From assembly GCF_027580225.2 (NCBI RefSeq), contig NC_073354.2:32404501-32468500 (forward strand): DNA of 64,000 nucleotides, read 5' to 3'. The position numbers and the translations under genes are program-made. The notes beneath the pieces are model-generated. The model did no database searches and was not told where the DNA came from. It saw only the letters and a program-made list of their open reading frames with translations. The stretch is from Misgurnus anguillicaudatus. Its lineage: Eukaryota; Chordata; Actinopteri; Cypriniformes; Cobitidae. This document shows positions 1-60,138 of the stretch, piece after piece. Position 1 is the first letter of the stretch. The number at the start of each line of letters is the position of its first letter.

Positions 1-2
1 AA

Positions 3-3000
3 CAGGAATATGCAGTGAATTGTGCTCTAGCGCATGTCTCTCCGATTGAGGATACCTGGACGACCGCAGCGTCTGATTTCTTTAGGCAAGTCACATCAAA
101 TAAAACCCTGCTGGTTCGTGTCATTCACAGGAAAAATGGTAAATCCATTGTTGACCTGTTTGAGCAAGGAGAGGAAAATGGAAGGAGTATTGCAGAAATC
201 TTAACAGCATCAAATATGGCGGAGTATTGGAAATATAACCCAGCATCAGTGTCTGTTGACATGAAGAGGCAACCTGAAGTCAAGGGAAAGGCTTAAAATA
301 AGAAAAAAAATGTGAAGCACCCTTATCTGGGGAGCCTACGCTGCAACACATATTCAAGAATGAAACAAGAATGTGCAAAAGAGACATACGTCGAAAGACA
401 AACTCCTAATGAAAGGACAAAATCAAAGGTCATTTCCACAGAGACTTTCAAAGCAATCCCTTTGAAACCTGGATGTCAAGTAAATGTCATTTGTTCAAAC
501 GTTAATTCCCCATCAGACTTTTGGTGCCAAAACAAGAGCACAAAAGGGGATTTGGAAAAAATGATGGAGGAGTTGCAGAAATTTTACCAAACTTACACTG
601 TTGTGTACGAGCCCCCGGCAGTATGTTGTGCTGTAAAATCTCCACGGGATGACAGATGGCACAGAGCATGCGTGTTAAGAAAAGACAACCAGGACATGTA
701 CGTGATTCTGGTTGACTCTGGCGTAGTCCTAAAGGAAAGGATGGCAAACCTTCGAGCTCTTGCACCACAGTTCTTTGAACTTCAGGAACAAGCATTCAGA
801 TGCAGCTTAAACCTGACTGAACCTGCTGCAGGAGATGCATGGAGCGTAGAAGCATGTAAGTTCTTCAGGGATTTTATGTCGGATGATTCAAGCGAAATAA
901 TATGCCAAATCAATTCTCAGCTTTACGAGCAAGGTATAGGTGTTATCAATGTGGTCAACATCCATAATCAGTTTCAGCAGGCCACAGCATACCTTGTGGA
1001 AAAAGGCTTCGCTGTGGAAATACAAACTCTGAAGCAGCTCGATTCATCCATGTATCCTCGCTCTTTTGTGTACTCTTCCTTCAATGTGAGCTCTGGAAGC
1101 GAAGAACAGGTGTACGTTACTCATGTCTGCAGTCCGTGGGAAATCTATTTTCAGCTAAACAGAAATACAGAGATCATTGATAAGCTGATGGAGAGAGTTG
1201 CTGAAGAAAGTCAGCTGTTGTCTACCACGTCTGAGGACTGCAGTGGTAATGTTTGTTTGGCACGATATTTTTGCGATGGCCAGTGGTACAGAGCTATGAC
1301 ACAACCTATCCAGTCTCATAAGCACCTGAGCGTGTTCTTCGTCGATTATGGCGATAAACAAATTGCTGAAAAAATTAACGTTATGCCCATTCCCAGAAGA
1401 GCATCTGAGTTGCTAATGACACCCATGCTGGCTTTGAGATGCAGCCTTTTTGATATTCCGGAGTGTGAACACTTGCCGGAAGTCAATGCGTGGCTTGAGA
1501 CGGCCTTTCTCAACAAATCTGTTAAGGCCAAGTTCGTGACAAGAGACAATAGTGGACATTTTGTTTGTGATTTGTATGATGGTAATAATGTGCACATCAA
1601 TGAAAAAGTCAGAGCGCTCATTGCAACTTACAGTATGAAAGAATGTCATCAGTCTGCAAGTGATCCTGCGTTTGATCCTCAGAAAGAAGCAGCGAACGTT
1701 GGGGATTCGGGCAAAGAAGTCAATGCCAAAGAAAGCAGGTGTAAGAAGGTCAATCTGGGTGGCAAACAAACTTCAAAACCAACAAAAACTCCAAAAACAG
1801 AACACAAAGCACCAAATAAAGCAACGGTACAGGCGGAACGACGTAAAGCTTCTCCAAAAGTGGTACCTGTTCATCCAAACCTGCCGAAGCTTGCCGATCT
1901 TCCTGATACTAAAATTAAACCAGGTTCTAGAGGTGTGGGCTTCATCTCTCATTGCAAATCTGATAGTTCCTTCTTCATCCAGATGGAAGACGATGAACCA
2001 AGCATCCTTCAAATGTGCGAGGAACTAAACAGTACTGTCTTCAAAGATAACATGAAACGTGTGACGTCAGAAGTGAAAGTAGGAGATCTCATTGTTGCCG
2101 AGTATAAGGAAGACATGGCTTTGTACAGAGCTGTCGTCACTAAAGTGTTAGTCTCTGACCAACTACAGGTTGAATTTGTCGACTATGGTAATACTGCAAT
2201 TGTTGACAGAAACAATGTTCATGTGCTAACCTCTGCAGTTTTGTCTCAGCCCAGATTGAGCATACTTTGCATTCTTGCAAAACCTCACTCTTCAAACGAT
2301 GTGGCATTTATCAAAGAAGCGGTCGGTAAGACTTTAATGGTCGAGTATACTCAAAAGCTTGGAAATTCATGGAAAGTGAACATTCGGGTTCACGAGGGTG
2401 GCCACACGCATAATGGCGATCAAAAAAAAGAGGCAGTGTCGCCATTAAAAGTTTACGACAAAAATCCAACAGTGTCCCAAGATAAAACCAAAAAGTATGA
2501 CAGTAATGTTCACATGCTCAAGACTAACACCGGGACCTCAGTCCAACAAAGAAACAAATCAGTCAAGCAAAAAAACAAACTTGAATTCAAAACCAATCAG
2601 ACTTTTGCAACGCAGCCACATATTAAGGCAGCCACTTCTGAGAAGTCAAAATGGTTTTCAAGGAGGCAATTCATAAGAAAAACACAGGTTGTTCCAAAAC
2701 CAGAGCCGTTGGTCATTTCCAAACAAAAATCTGTCCCAAGCACTTCAGCAACGAAATGTGCAAAAATGTTCCAGAGAAATACTAGTAATTCAAATGCTAT
2801 TAAATCCTCTGGTAGGTCACCAATGAGTGCTAAGATTTCTCAGCAAGATGTAAAAGAAAGCAAATCCATGAAAAATGTTAAGTTGCCTGCTGTTGATAGC
2901 CAGCTTCCCTTACCAAATACTTCTCCAAAAAGCAGTAAGGATCATGCAGACCAGAAACGGACTCTACGTCACGCACCTGTCCAAATGAACATTGACTATA

Positions 3001-3762
3001 AAGGATTTGCATCTGCAGTCACCACCCCGGCTGAGTTTTACATTGTTCTTGAAGATGATCTTTTAATCCTAGAAACCGTGTCAGCCATTCTTGAGAACCT
3101 TCCAGAAGTGTTGATGCCTTTACCTGAAGGTCATTTCATTCCTGGTTCGAGCTGTTTGGTGAAATTGGGAGAGTTGCAAAAATGGCGCAGAGCAGAACTA
3201 GTTCAGTGCGATTTAACATCTGCGCTTATCAACTTGATTGACCATGGGCAATATGCAGTCTTATCAAAGCAGGATATTAGCAAGCTTAAACAACTTCCCG
3301 AGGATCTTGCTCGATTACCCAAGGTCACCTACCACTGTATGCTAAGGGGAGTCCAACCTAATGGTCAGGACTGGTCTGATGAGGCCATCATCTTCTTCCA
3401 GAACTGTATGTGTCATAGGAACCTTCAGATACGCTTCAGACAGTTTGTGTCTGAGACTCAGTGGGAGGTGGACATTACCACTGGAAACCAAAATCTTGCT
3501 AAGCTGTTGGTAGACGCAGGCCATGCCATGTATATTGATAATATGCTTGGAATCAGATTTCAGCAAGAGATTGAGATGACAGAGCAACCGTGTGAAGAAG
3601 AATGTCACCCGAGGGAGAACCTTTCGAGGAAAAATGCATCAAATGAATCAACATTTGATCTCAAATCATATCAAGATTCTGATGGGGATCAAGAAAGCAG
3701 TTGTGATGAGCCTGGACCTGTGGAAGCAAATCTGAGCCCATCAGCTGGTGGTACCAAACCCT
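3..3762 (+). CDS. tdrd6: Multi-Tudor protein, Tdrd6-like (3' half of large coding exon, 5' partial)
   Basis: Large Tudor proteins of this kind act in germ cells, in nuage or germ plasm, where extended Tudor domains bind dimethyl-arginine in Piwi and other proteins. The frame is open from the left edge. Downstream of position 312 I see four extended Tudor modules at about residues 50-183, 265-393, 535-656 and 895-1016 (counted from 312). Typical core strings are FFVDYGD and EFVDYGN, with degenerate VDSG and IDHG versions in the first and last. Lys/Ser-rich linkers separate them. One very long uninterrupted exon followed by a splice donor (gtaagt at 3763) fits TDRD6, whose coding region is mostly one exon; TDRD15 is the alternative. 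An in-frame TAA at 294-296 interrupts the frame in a Lys-rich linker, so this copy may be broken, or the base may be a sequence error. The N-terminal half is outside the window. Confidence 0.72.
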
Positions 3763-5066
3763 GTAAGTAACTTTTTTATGTTATTTAATTTAATTTTTTG
3801 TATTACACAGACTATCATACAAAGCATGAAAAATGAAATGTCATTGTTATTTAAATTCTGTGAGGAAAAATAATAAATCTTTTTATTAATTTATTTAGCA
3901 AAGCATGCTTTTCTAACCTTTGCTCTGTTTTAAACCAACTTCATGCTTTTTAAATAATATTAAAACCCTTTACCTGTTTTTTTTTGTAGAGTGTAGTGCC
4001 TTTTTTTCGTGCAATATGGACATGTGACACGTTTAGAATTAATAAACTTTAAAAATACTACAGAACAGCGCAAGCCGGAAGCGGCGTGCTTGTCACGCGT
4101 CCTGCGAGAACAGCATTAGTGAAACAAAACACAAGAGCATTACTTTTAATAAGGTAGCCTAATATTTTTCTAACAAACAAACATTCCCGTATCAGAAATT
4201 AACAGCACAGTAATTACTGACATCGTAAAGGGTACGCCATTTAAATAAAACAACGAAAATAAATGAATGAAGTTCAACAAACTGTAATAAAACGGTAGCA
4301 TACTTTCAAAATCAAGTTTATTTATAACACTTACACCATCCAATATGTTTTTTCATCAGTAGAACAATAATGAAGATGTTTTGCAGAAACCCCAGTGCTC
4401 CGTCATGCAAGTCAACCGATCCGCACACTTTAAGAGCTAAAGCATATATATCCAATACAAAAGTAATCCCCCATAACTTCGTGTGACATATTGACGTCTT
4501 GTGAAGCAAATCAATCAGTTTTTGCAAGAAACTGAACGTTATTTACAACATTATTAGCGTGAATGCCAAAGCAGGTTTTCCGTTTGAGGCGATCTTCCAC
4601 TGGTGGCGTTTAGTGGCTGTTGGCTATGGATGTTGGTCTCTCTGCGCCACCTATAAAGCGGGATCGTGAAGCGCACTTCCTTCTTGGCAAAAACTCTGCA
4701 TTAACGCTGAAAAATATTTTATATAAATATTCGAATCTCAAAAATGAAAATCGAATGTCAACCCATGGAACGAATATTCAAATATTCTGGTCCAGCCCTA
4801 CAGCTATTTAATAAAAAAATGCTATGTAAATCTTGATGTATTTTTTTCTGCATTTGCCCGTTTAAAAGGTGTAAATGTCGTAAGTGCAGTGCCAACTGAG
4901 GCGGAAAATGTTTGCTGTTTTTCGTGTTGTTTACATTACATGCACGTATGCACCGATTGCAAACAAAACATGTGAGATTTTGATTTACTTACGCCTGTGG
5001 TTGCAACTCCTAAACACACAAGATTTAAAACGTCTTTCAAATTGGGACTGCTCCATCAGTTGTAAA

Positions 5067-6098
5067 TAGGGATGCACCGATCCGATATTCTGGATCGGTA
5101 TCGGGGCCGATCCGGCATTTTTTGCTGGATCGGATATCGGACTAACAGGACCGATCCAATTCCGATACTGCGCGTTACCCATGGTTGTCACTGACAAGCG
5201 ATTAAAACGTCAAAGTATTATAAAAGCACCATAAACGTTTTTATGCACTATAATCAAAGTCATCTTACACTCAATAGCTTCATGTGAAGGAACAAACGCA
5301 CATTTAAAAATATTCATGTTCACAGAAACACTGTAACTTACTTGCAAACTGAGTTAATCCACTGATGAGAAGCGGACGGATAAAAACGCGTCATTCAACA
5401 CAGGCACACACACAATAACACACACAATAACTGTAACGTTAGGCTTTATTTAAGATCTTATTTCATAAAGTCTCAGTAAGCTGTTGGATGGATGCAATTC
5501 ACTATGTGCTGAGGATTCACAGGTGAAGCAGACGGATGAAACGCGTCATTCAACACACGAACCCTCAATAACTACAGGCTGTTTTAAAGATCTTATTTTA
5601 TAAAGTCTCAGTAAGTTGTTGGATGGATGCAATTCAGTATGTGCTGAGCACACGATGCATCAAATCTCTTTGTGTTTTAATAGTTATGAACTTAGCTTTC
5701 CATTGTGGAGCGAGGATTCCCATGCGAGTGTGAGGACGCTTCTAGAGCATCAATGCTGCACAGTATTGCGCAGAATGCGCACTTAATATGATTTAGGCGC
5801 ATCAATTCTGCACCCGAAATGTGCATAAAAGGTCCGGTTAAGTGCATAATTCCCAAAATAACCATCTGCACACTAAAGCTTTTTTACTGTGACTTTTTGC
5901 GCAATTAAGGAAAATATATTTAGCATACTTATTTGATCAAACGTGCCTATTTTATTTTCTCCTAAACACTGCCATGGTTAATAATTACTAATGTTCTTGT
6001 AACTTGTAAATCATTTAAAATTATTGGTTTTTAATTTAAAAGTATAATTATATATAATATAATTATATTATGCTAGATTTAGACATTTATATAGTGTA

Positions 6099-6166
<68 letters not shown>

Positions 6167-6315
6167 TGTGTGCGTGTGTGTGTCTGTGTGTAATTTAAAT
6201 TGCTCAAGAAAAATACAGTAGTATCGGATCGGCAGGTATCGGAATCGGCCGATACTCAGAATTCGGGTATCGGAATCGGATCGGAGATGGAAAAAGTGGT
6301 ATCGGTGCATCCCTA
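5067..6315. mobile_element. hAT-type non-autonomous element, 1249 bp, perfect 8-bp TSD
   Basis: The element starts TAGGGATGCACCGATCC and ends GGTATCGGTGCATCCCTA, giving inverted ends rich in repeated ATCGG/CCGAT. It is flanked by the 8-bp direct repeat GTTGTAAA at 5059-5066 and 6316-6323. An 8-bp duplication is the signature of hAT transposition. No transposase is visible. Two related segments inside (about 5369-5516 and 5526-5646) form an imperfect internal tandem duplication. Confidence 0.85.
6101..6189. repeat. (TG)n microsatellite
   Basis: About 90 bp of near-perfect TG dinucleotide repeat with a few CTG/CGTG interruptions. It lies inside the hAT element at 5067-6315, near its right end. 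Confidence 0.95.
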
Positions 6316-7282
6316 GTTGTAAACAAGTGGCAAACTGAGCCTTGTTTGTAAAGCAATCCTCTCCGAAATGCAGCCAGGGAACAAACATAAACCCATTCGC
6401 AATTACGTTGCTGTCCGGAAAAACTGCATTCATTGTTGTCTTAAGACAGGGAAAGCTAAATAAGGTTTTCTTCCTAAATCCAAAAACACACTTTTATCAA
6501 ACCATCTTTATAAAACAAAGTTGTTGCGTGCTTTGCAGTGATACCGGTGACTTCTACTTGCTGGAGCAATACTAATGCTTGCTGTCACTTGACGTGCAGG
6601 GCCGGCATGCTTTTCTGGGGATAAAGGCCCATTAAAAGGAATATGGGGTCAATGGATACCCTTGTTTGAAAAAAAACTTTCCGAAACTTGTAGGAAAAGG
6701 GAGGCGTGAGTTTGGCCCAGAAATACTCTGTCCAAGCTAAGATGCTTTTTTGACACTTTGCTTATGTTTAGCATGAGGGTTAGAACTCTTAAACTGTGGT
6801 AATAAGTCAGAATGCATTAAATAGCATTAACCCCCCCCCCCCATTTGTATATAATGCAGCCAAGAAATGCAACCTCAGGAAGCTGCAGCCTTCAGATTTA
6901 GAAACGGCCCATGACTCGCTCATCATAAAACACTCGCTTGTCTCCACCTACTGGATAAGCAATGTAACTGACAGAAAGAGCCTATGAACAAATCTTTTGG
7001 AGAATGGATAATTTTTTAGTAAACGTAATTAATAAAAGATTACACGATTGATAATAAAGTAGCCAAACACTTCACATATTGACAAAGCTTTAAGTTATTA
7101 AAATGTATTTTTTTTTAAATAATATAGAACAATGGTGTTGGGATAAATTTACTATGCAATCATTTTAACCCTTAACCATTTCCATGCAATGACATTTCAT
7201 TTTGTAGTGAAACACTAATTTATGTAATATAATTTATAGAATATAATTAAAATATAATTTTTTTTGTGTTTTTCATTTTTAG

Positions 7283-7925
7283 GTTCACTGATGTGAGAAG
7301 GCGTTGTAATTTGTGAGTATGGATAAAATGACTGCAGCACTGTAGAGTCCAGAACAGTTATAGTCTTTATATAATCTTTATAGATTCATTACATTTTCCT
7401 GTTGTTTTCTTTCTTTTTAGAAAGAAACTTGCCAAGTCCAGTTCTAGTTTGGGAGTCATTTTTGTTTATAATCAAGTATTTTATATCAGTTGATTTGTTT
7501 TCAGACTTTCCAGTTTGGATGTTGTAAAAGCAGCACTGTGTTCTATAAAAATAGTCTGTCTTGTTTTATAGATTACCGTATGTTTGTTTTTTATTGGTTC
7601 CCTTGGTATGCAAGTAACGAACATGTTGTTGAAATACTATCGATCTTTACCTCATACTATTCTTATTATGAATCAGACTACAAACCTACAAGCTTTTTGG
7701 CAATTTTTTTCTATAAACCGACAAATAAACATACAAATATTGTTCATGTATGATGAATTGTATAAGTAGTTCATTGATGCTTATGATTCCTTTCTAAAGA
7801 TCAGCAAAGTTCAGTCACCAGCAAAGCTTTACTTTGTAATTTCATTTTGAAAGATTAATTATTTTAGTTTGACTTGTTGTGAATATGTGTACTGTAAGAA
7901 CACACAATAAAACAATATTACGAGC
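7283..7925 (+). CDS. tdrd6: Candidate last exon of tdrd6 (5 codons) plus 3' UTR
   Basis: A strong pyrimidine tract and AG at 7281-7282 precede GTTCACTGATGTGA. Joined to the phase-1 donor at 3763, this exon would add a few residues and stop with TGA at 7294-7296. About 600 bp of AT-rich, 3'-UTR-like sequence follows, with a polyadenylation hexamer AATAAA at 7906-7911. Family knowledge says TDRD6 has small 3' exons after the giant one. The join is inference; other small exons could lie in between. Confidence 0.35.
7906..7911 (+). terminator. Polyadenylation signal AATAAA (candidate, tdrd6)
   Basis: Canonical AATAAA in AT-rich sequence after a long open stretch without other gene signals, about 550 bp before the igf2r start. 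It is the last good hexamer before the igf2r promoter region. Confidence 0.4.
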
Positions 7926-7943
7926 TGACGGTGGAAAAGTTGT

Positions 7944-8006
7944 TGTCAGAAGTGGGATTCGAACCCACGCCTCCAGAGAGACTGCGACCTGAACGGCCAT
8001 CCTGAC
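7944..8006 (-). pseudogene. tRNA-Leu(CAG) pseudogene with internal deletion
   Basis: Read on the minus strand, it starts GTCAGGATGGCCG and ends with a perfect TΨC-arm GGGTTCGAATCCC and acceptor strand CTGACA, as in vertebrate tRNA-Leu. The anticodon loop TTCAGGT with CAG is present. Compared with the normal gene, about 19 nt covering most of the D-arm and the 5' anticodon stem are missing between GGCCG and TTCAGG. The acceptor stem still pairs. The A and B boxes cannot both be intact, so this is a pseudogene, or a tRNA-derived remnant. Confidence 0.8.
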
Positions 8007-8280
8007 ATACATTAATAACGCACAGTATTTTTTTTTTACATATTATAGAATGGCAAATTTTTGTACCGACGAACCATTTTCAGATATTGTTTAAAAATAT
8101 TAGAAAATAATTGGTAGTGCAGTAAAGTTATACAGTACAATAAGCACGTACAATAAGGGTTTTGGGGGCTTATGGCGGAACGGACAGTTTTAACCACTCA
8201 AATATATTATATATGTATAATCTAAACAACTTAAAGTATTAAAATAAAAAATATTTTTATTTTTTTAAACGTTTTTGTGC

Positions 8281-8360
8281 TCGCGTGACGTCACTGCCCC
8301 GCCCATCTTCTGGACGAACGCACCACGTGATCAGCACCACGCGCCTCTCGTCATGTGACC
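8281..8360 (+). promoter_or_regulatory. Probable igf2r core promoter: CRE, GC box, CLEAR-like E-boxes
   Basis: The stretch is CG-richer than its surroundings. It has a perfect CRE palindrome TGACGTCA (8286-8293), a GC box CCCCGCCC (8297-8304), an E-box CACGTGA (from 8324) and GTCATGTGAC (8350-8359), one base from the CLEAR consensus GTCACGTGAC bound by TFEB/TFE3. No TATA box is obvious. The position 100-170 bp before the start codon fits a promoter. Use by these factors is inference. Confidence 0.5.
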
Positions 8361-8415
8361 GCAAGTGGTTCCTGCTACACGGCGATGATTAGTAATCAGT
8401 CAGGACTGCTGTATC

Positions 8416-8453
8416 ATGTCGAACCGTGCGCATTAATTTATTGACTAATGTAA
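8416..8453 (+). promoter_or_regulatory. Two upstream ORFs in the igf2r leader
   Basis: If transcription starts upstream of 8416, the leader carries a six-codon uORF (ATG at 8416, TAA ending 8436) and a start-stop ATGTAA at 8448-8453, only three nucleotides before the main ATG at 8457. Minimal uORFs of this kind can stall or divert ribosomes. The transcription start is unknown. Confidence 0.4.
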
Positions 8454-8456
8454 AAC

Positions 8457-56806
<48,350 letters not shown>

Positions 56807-58350
56807 GGGCGCCGGGCAGCCCGACTGAACTTTTGAAAGTCTGTCAATTGTTTCGTTGATCCGTAGCTGTTTTTCAAAAGGGAAATCTATTTATCTTTCA
56901 GTCAAGATTCATTTACTTAATATTCAATGCCTTCCTTGACGAAACCTCGCTTTTGTCTTTTTGTTTATTTATGTTGGTTTTCTATCGGTTCAAATGAATG
57001 ATGTACAGAAAATTATTAAATGTGAATTTATTTGGTCGCCCGCAAACTTTCAGAAATGGACTATATTGATTTTTTTATTGTTATTTAAAGTTTTGGGGTA
57101 ATGTTGTTTTTCAGCTCACTGGATAATGCACTGTTCGATTAAATAATGATGATTGTGGCAGGTACCTTTATAAATTAAACTACAATCAGAAGCAGTATTT
57201 CACATATCTTGAGCTTTGTAGCACTAAGAGGAGATTGACGAAGTTCATATTTAAATCGCAAGACAACAAATTGTCACGTTCTATGTTTGCGTTTTGCATT
57301 GGTTTCACCTTCACGCTGACCCGGGTGTAATGTTCAAACATCCATCTGTCTTTTTTAAATAGGCGTTTTATACAATGCTATAACCGCCACTGCCATGCAT
57401 GACAGCGTGAAAGTGTAGGTTCGACGACTGCAGGGTTCTTTTATAGTTGTCGTTTCTCGGGAAAATCAGAGGAAACACTTGTTGCAGGCAGTTTGGTTTT
57501 AGTCCGATTTGTTTGCTTTATTTTTAATTAAGTTGTTTTTTTCTCTGTGATGATGAAATCAGTGCCTGAAAAAAGCCACTTCGATGCAGGCTGAATTCAG
57601 AAAGCACTTTTAAGTGCCATTTAATCACCGTTTTATGTCGACATTATCTGGCTAAACTTCGTTGATGTTCACATGAACTTGTTTGTCCCAACTTAATATT
57701 TGCAGAATATGTCATTGATCCGTTTCAGCTTTGCTTTAATGTCCAAGTGGCGAAATAATACATTTTTAAAAATTGACAAAGATGCATAACTACATTGGAC
57801 ATCGAAGGGGCTTTACGAAAATAAGACATTCTAGCTGGAATGTCTAACGTTGCAGTGGAGGTTCAGCGGCACGTATATTCACTGCACCTTGACATGCGTT
57901 CCTCAAACTGTTTGTATTTTTAATAATTAAATGCTTGTATTTCCATCCATCAGTGTATTCTTTACATGTATAGTTGCCAAATAAACCCACACCAGTTCTG
58001 TATGTCATAACCCGCTGCTTCTGAAAAGGTTTTGTTAAGGTACAGCAAGTCTGAAAGTCTGTAATACTTTTGCACTTTGGTGGACGTAGTTTTTCCGTCC
58101 TTTAGGACTGAAGGTGGACGGTACGCTTGATGGCCTCTCCCCTCCCCTTTGTAAAAATGTCTACTAATGCTGTATGGGTTATCATATGGTACAGTTTTGT
58201 AAAACATTTAAAGATCATGGGGTCCGTAACTCGTGCTTTTTCTGATTTGAGGCTCTCTTCTCATTTGTCATGTTTTACATCATTTGGTTTTGCTATTTAA
58301 TTAGTCTGTGCTGAGATAATCTGGCATTTATTTCAATAAAATTGATCAGC
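56807..58350 (+). other. igf2r: igf2r 3' UTR
   Basis: About 1.5 kb of AT-rich sequence without exons or recognised transposons follows the stop. AATAAA hexamers occur at 57980-57985 and 58335-58340; the second is followed by a TG-rich stretch and is the likelier main end. Confidence 0.6.
58335..58340 (+). terminator. igf2r polyadenylation signal (candidate)
   Basis: AATAAA about 1.53 kb after the stop codon, followed within 40 bp by TTCTTTGTGGTTTTGCTG, a T/G-rich downstream element. Confidence 0.5.
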
Positions 58351-58359
58351 TCCTCAGCA

Positions 58360-60138
58360 TGAATTCTTTGTGGTTTTGCTGTCATGGTTTTACTGTATGA
58401 ACAAATTAATCATTTGTAACTGTTGGCACTGTGGATGTCAAGTGGTAAGTTCAAACTAAACAAAAAAAGATCCACAGGACTGATAGTAGTTCGTGATTGT
58501 GAAGATGTCCCTGTCCTAAATGGCACACTTCATCTGGTCTTGTGGATTTGCAATGACCCCCATGTGTCCGTTAAGTCCCATTTGTCATTTAAAGAGTAAC
58601 TAAACCCTAAACCAACTTTTTTTGGTTAATGATCTGTAAGAATGATGCTTTATTAGTGCTGATTAATTTTAGTAAGTTTTTTGATATTTGGATATAAAGT
58701 GTTTCAATACTACAATATATGGTGTAAAAACGTCTGAGTGCTGCCCTTTTCATGTTGAATGGTGGCTACTGCAGTTGAATTTTCCTATTGGATGTTGGGT
58801 CCAAAAAATAACTCATGACGTAAGCAGGTTCAAGCTCACCACACACTTGGTACGAGCTTAGTTCGTCCCCTCTATCTCCGTTGGGATCTGACCACTTTTC
58901 TTGCATTTTTCAAATATTGCCAGTGGGTGGAGTCAGGCTCTGACCAGGGGTTTAGTTACACTTTAATGTTTCAAAAGGGTGCTCAAGGGTGCCCCCTTTT
59001 CAGTTGATATGTGCCCTTGATGCATGCTGTCCCTTAGCAAGCTCTTGTGCGAGCTTTGCAGCTGACTTCTTTCCTACGCACCATTATGGTCTGTCCCAAA
59101 TGGCACACTCCAGACTTGTGGACTTCCTCAGAGTCCACACTTGGATGACATCATGTAGTGCAGACCTTACGAACCCTTGATGCGAGTCCTCGAGGGGACA
59201 CCAGAGTCGTATTTTGGGACAGACTCGAGTGTTACGGCGGAAATAGGAAGAGAAGCTGCCCATCAGTGTGAACTCCTCCCATCCGTCGTCTGATTCGTCA
59301 TATTGCTCTTTCGCAAGGACCTCTAGGTTGGTAAAGAGCGTGAAGCCTGCAGCAGTGCGGGCTTCGCCGCAGACCACATCAAGGGTGCAAAGGGGCGCTG
59401 ATGAGCACACCTCGGACCGTAAAAAGGACAGATGGGACACCCTTATAGACTCGTAGACTAAGCAAGCACACAAAATTTATGGTCACGAGAGCCTATGTCA
59501 CGAAAGTGCGGACTTGTAGGAAGACTGAGAGTGTCCATATTTGGGACTGGGCAATGTCTTCAAGGATTTTTGAGTTATGGGATCAAACCCTCAAATTTTG
59601 CTAAGCTCATATAACCATTGTGCACCTTAGCAAGGCATTTTTACCCAAGATCCTTCAAACTAGTGTTCAAAGTTGCCATAGGACAAGAATGGGGATTGAC
59701 CAAACTTTTATGAAAGGTTTTGATCCACTTCAAATATTGACTAGTGTATTTCAAAACACGCTTGGAAAATAATTTCTTATTGCACCACTTCAACGTCTAC
59801 AAATACACATATTTAGGTTTTGGTTAAACTAGTTAAACAATAGTTTACTACTGTAATATTACATAATATTGTATAAGAACTCAATGAATGAAATGTTAAT
59901 AATACAATGACAAATTCATAACTCTGTGACGACTGATGCCACTTCTATTAAAATTTAACTCTGTGGGCCCCTATGTTGTTTTGACGCATCATTGGTCAGT
60001 CACATCATGAATGGATCAAAGGTCTACCTCCTCTCTTGACTTTTGATCAGCCAGTGTGGGTATATACTCTGTCCTAATACTGTGCGAACCTGCTGACACT
60101 TTTGGGTCCTTTACCACCACGAATACTTGACTGTGATC
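58360..60138. other. Intergenic region igf2r-slc22a
   Basis: It contains repeat text with TGTCCCAAATGGCACACTCC (59091) and related strings at 58505-58540 and 59205-59440, probably a decayed MITE. Otherwise it is unassigned. The last 130 bp before the transporter start hold candidate promoter motifs. Confidence 0.5.
60012..60066 (+). promoter_or_regulatory. Candidate slc22a promoter motifs: HNF4-like DR1 and TATA
   Basis: GGATCAAAGGTCT (60013-60025) resembles a DR1 site of the kind HNF4A binds. TATATA lies at 60061-60066, about 75 bp before the start codon. Mammalian OCT1 is known to be HNF4A-regulated. The function here is inferred. Confidence 0.35.

Larger units (their letters stand above)
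3763..7282 (+). other. Intron or 3' flank of tdrd6, repeat-bearing
   Basis: AT-rich non-coding sequence begins with a good splice donor (gtaagt) at 3763. It holds one complete hAT element (5067-6315) with an internal TG microsatellite, and a run of C at about 6831. I see no convincing exon until the acceptor at 7281-7282. Short open frames here have no recognisable domain. Confidence 0.5.

Noticed and set aside
4318..4527. 69-codon minus-strand frame in the tdrd6 intron
   Set aside because: No domain, no splice context, length expected by chance in AT-rich sequence.
60127..60138. Upstream extension of the slc22a start
   Set aside because: It needs a non-ATG start; ATG at 60139 gives the family-like MTTFDD beginning.
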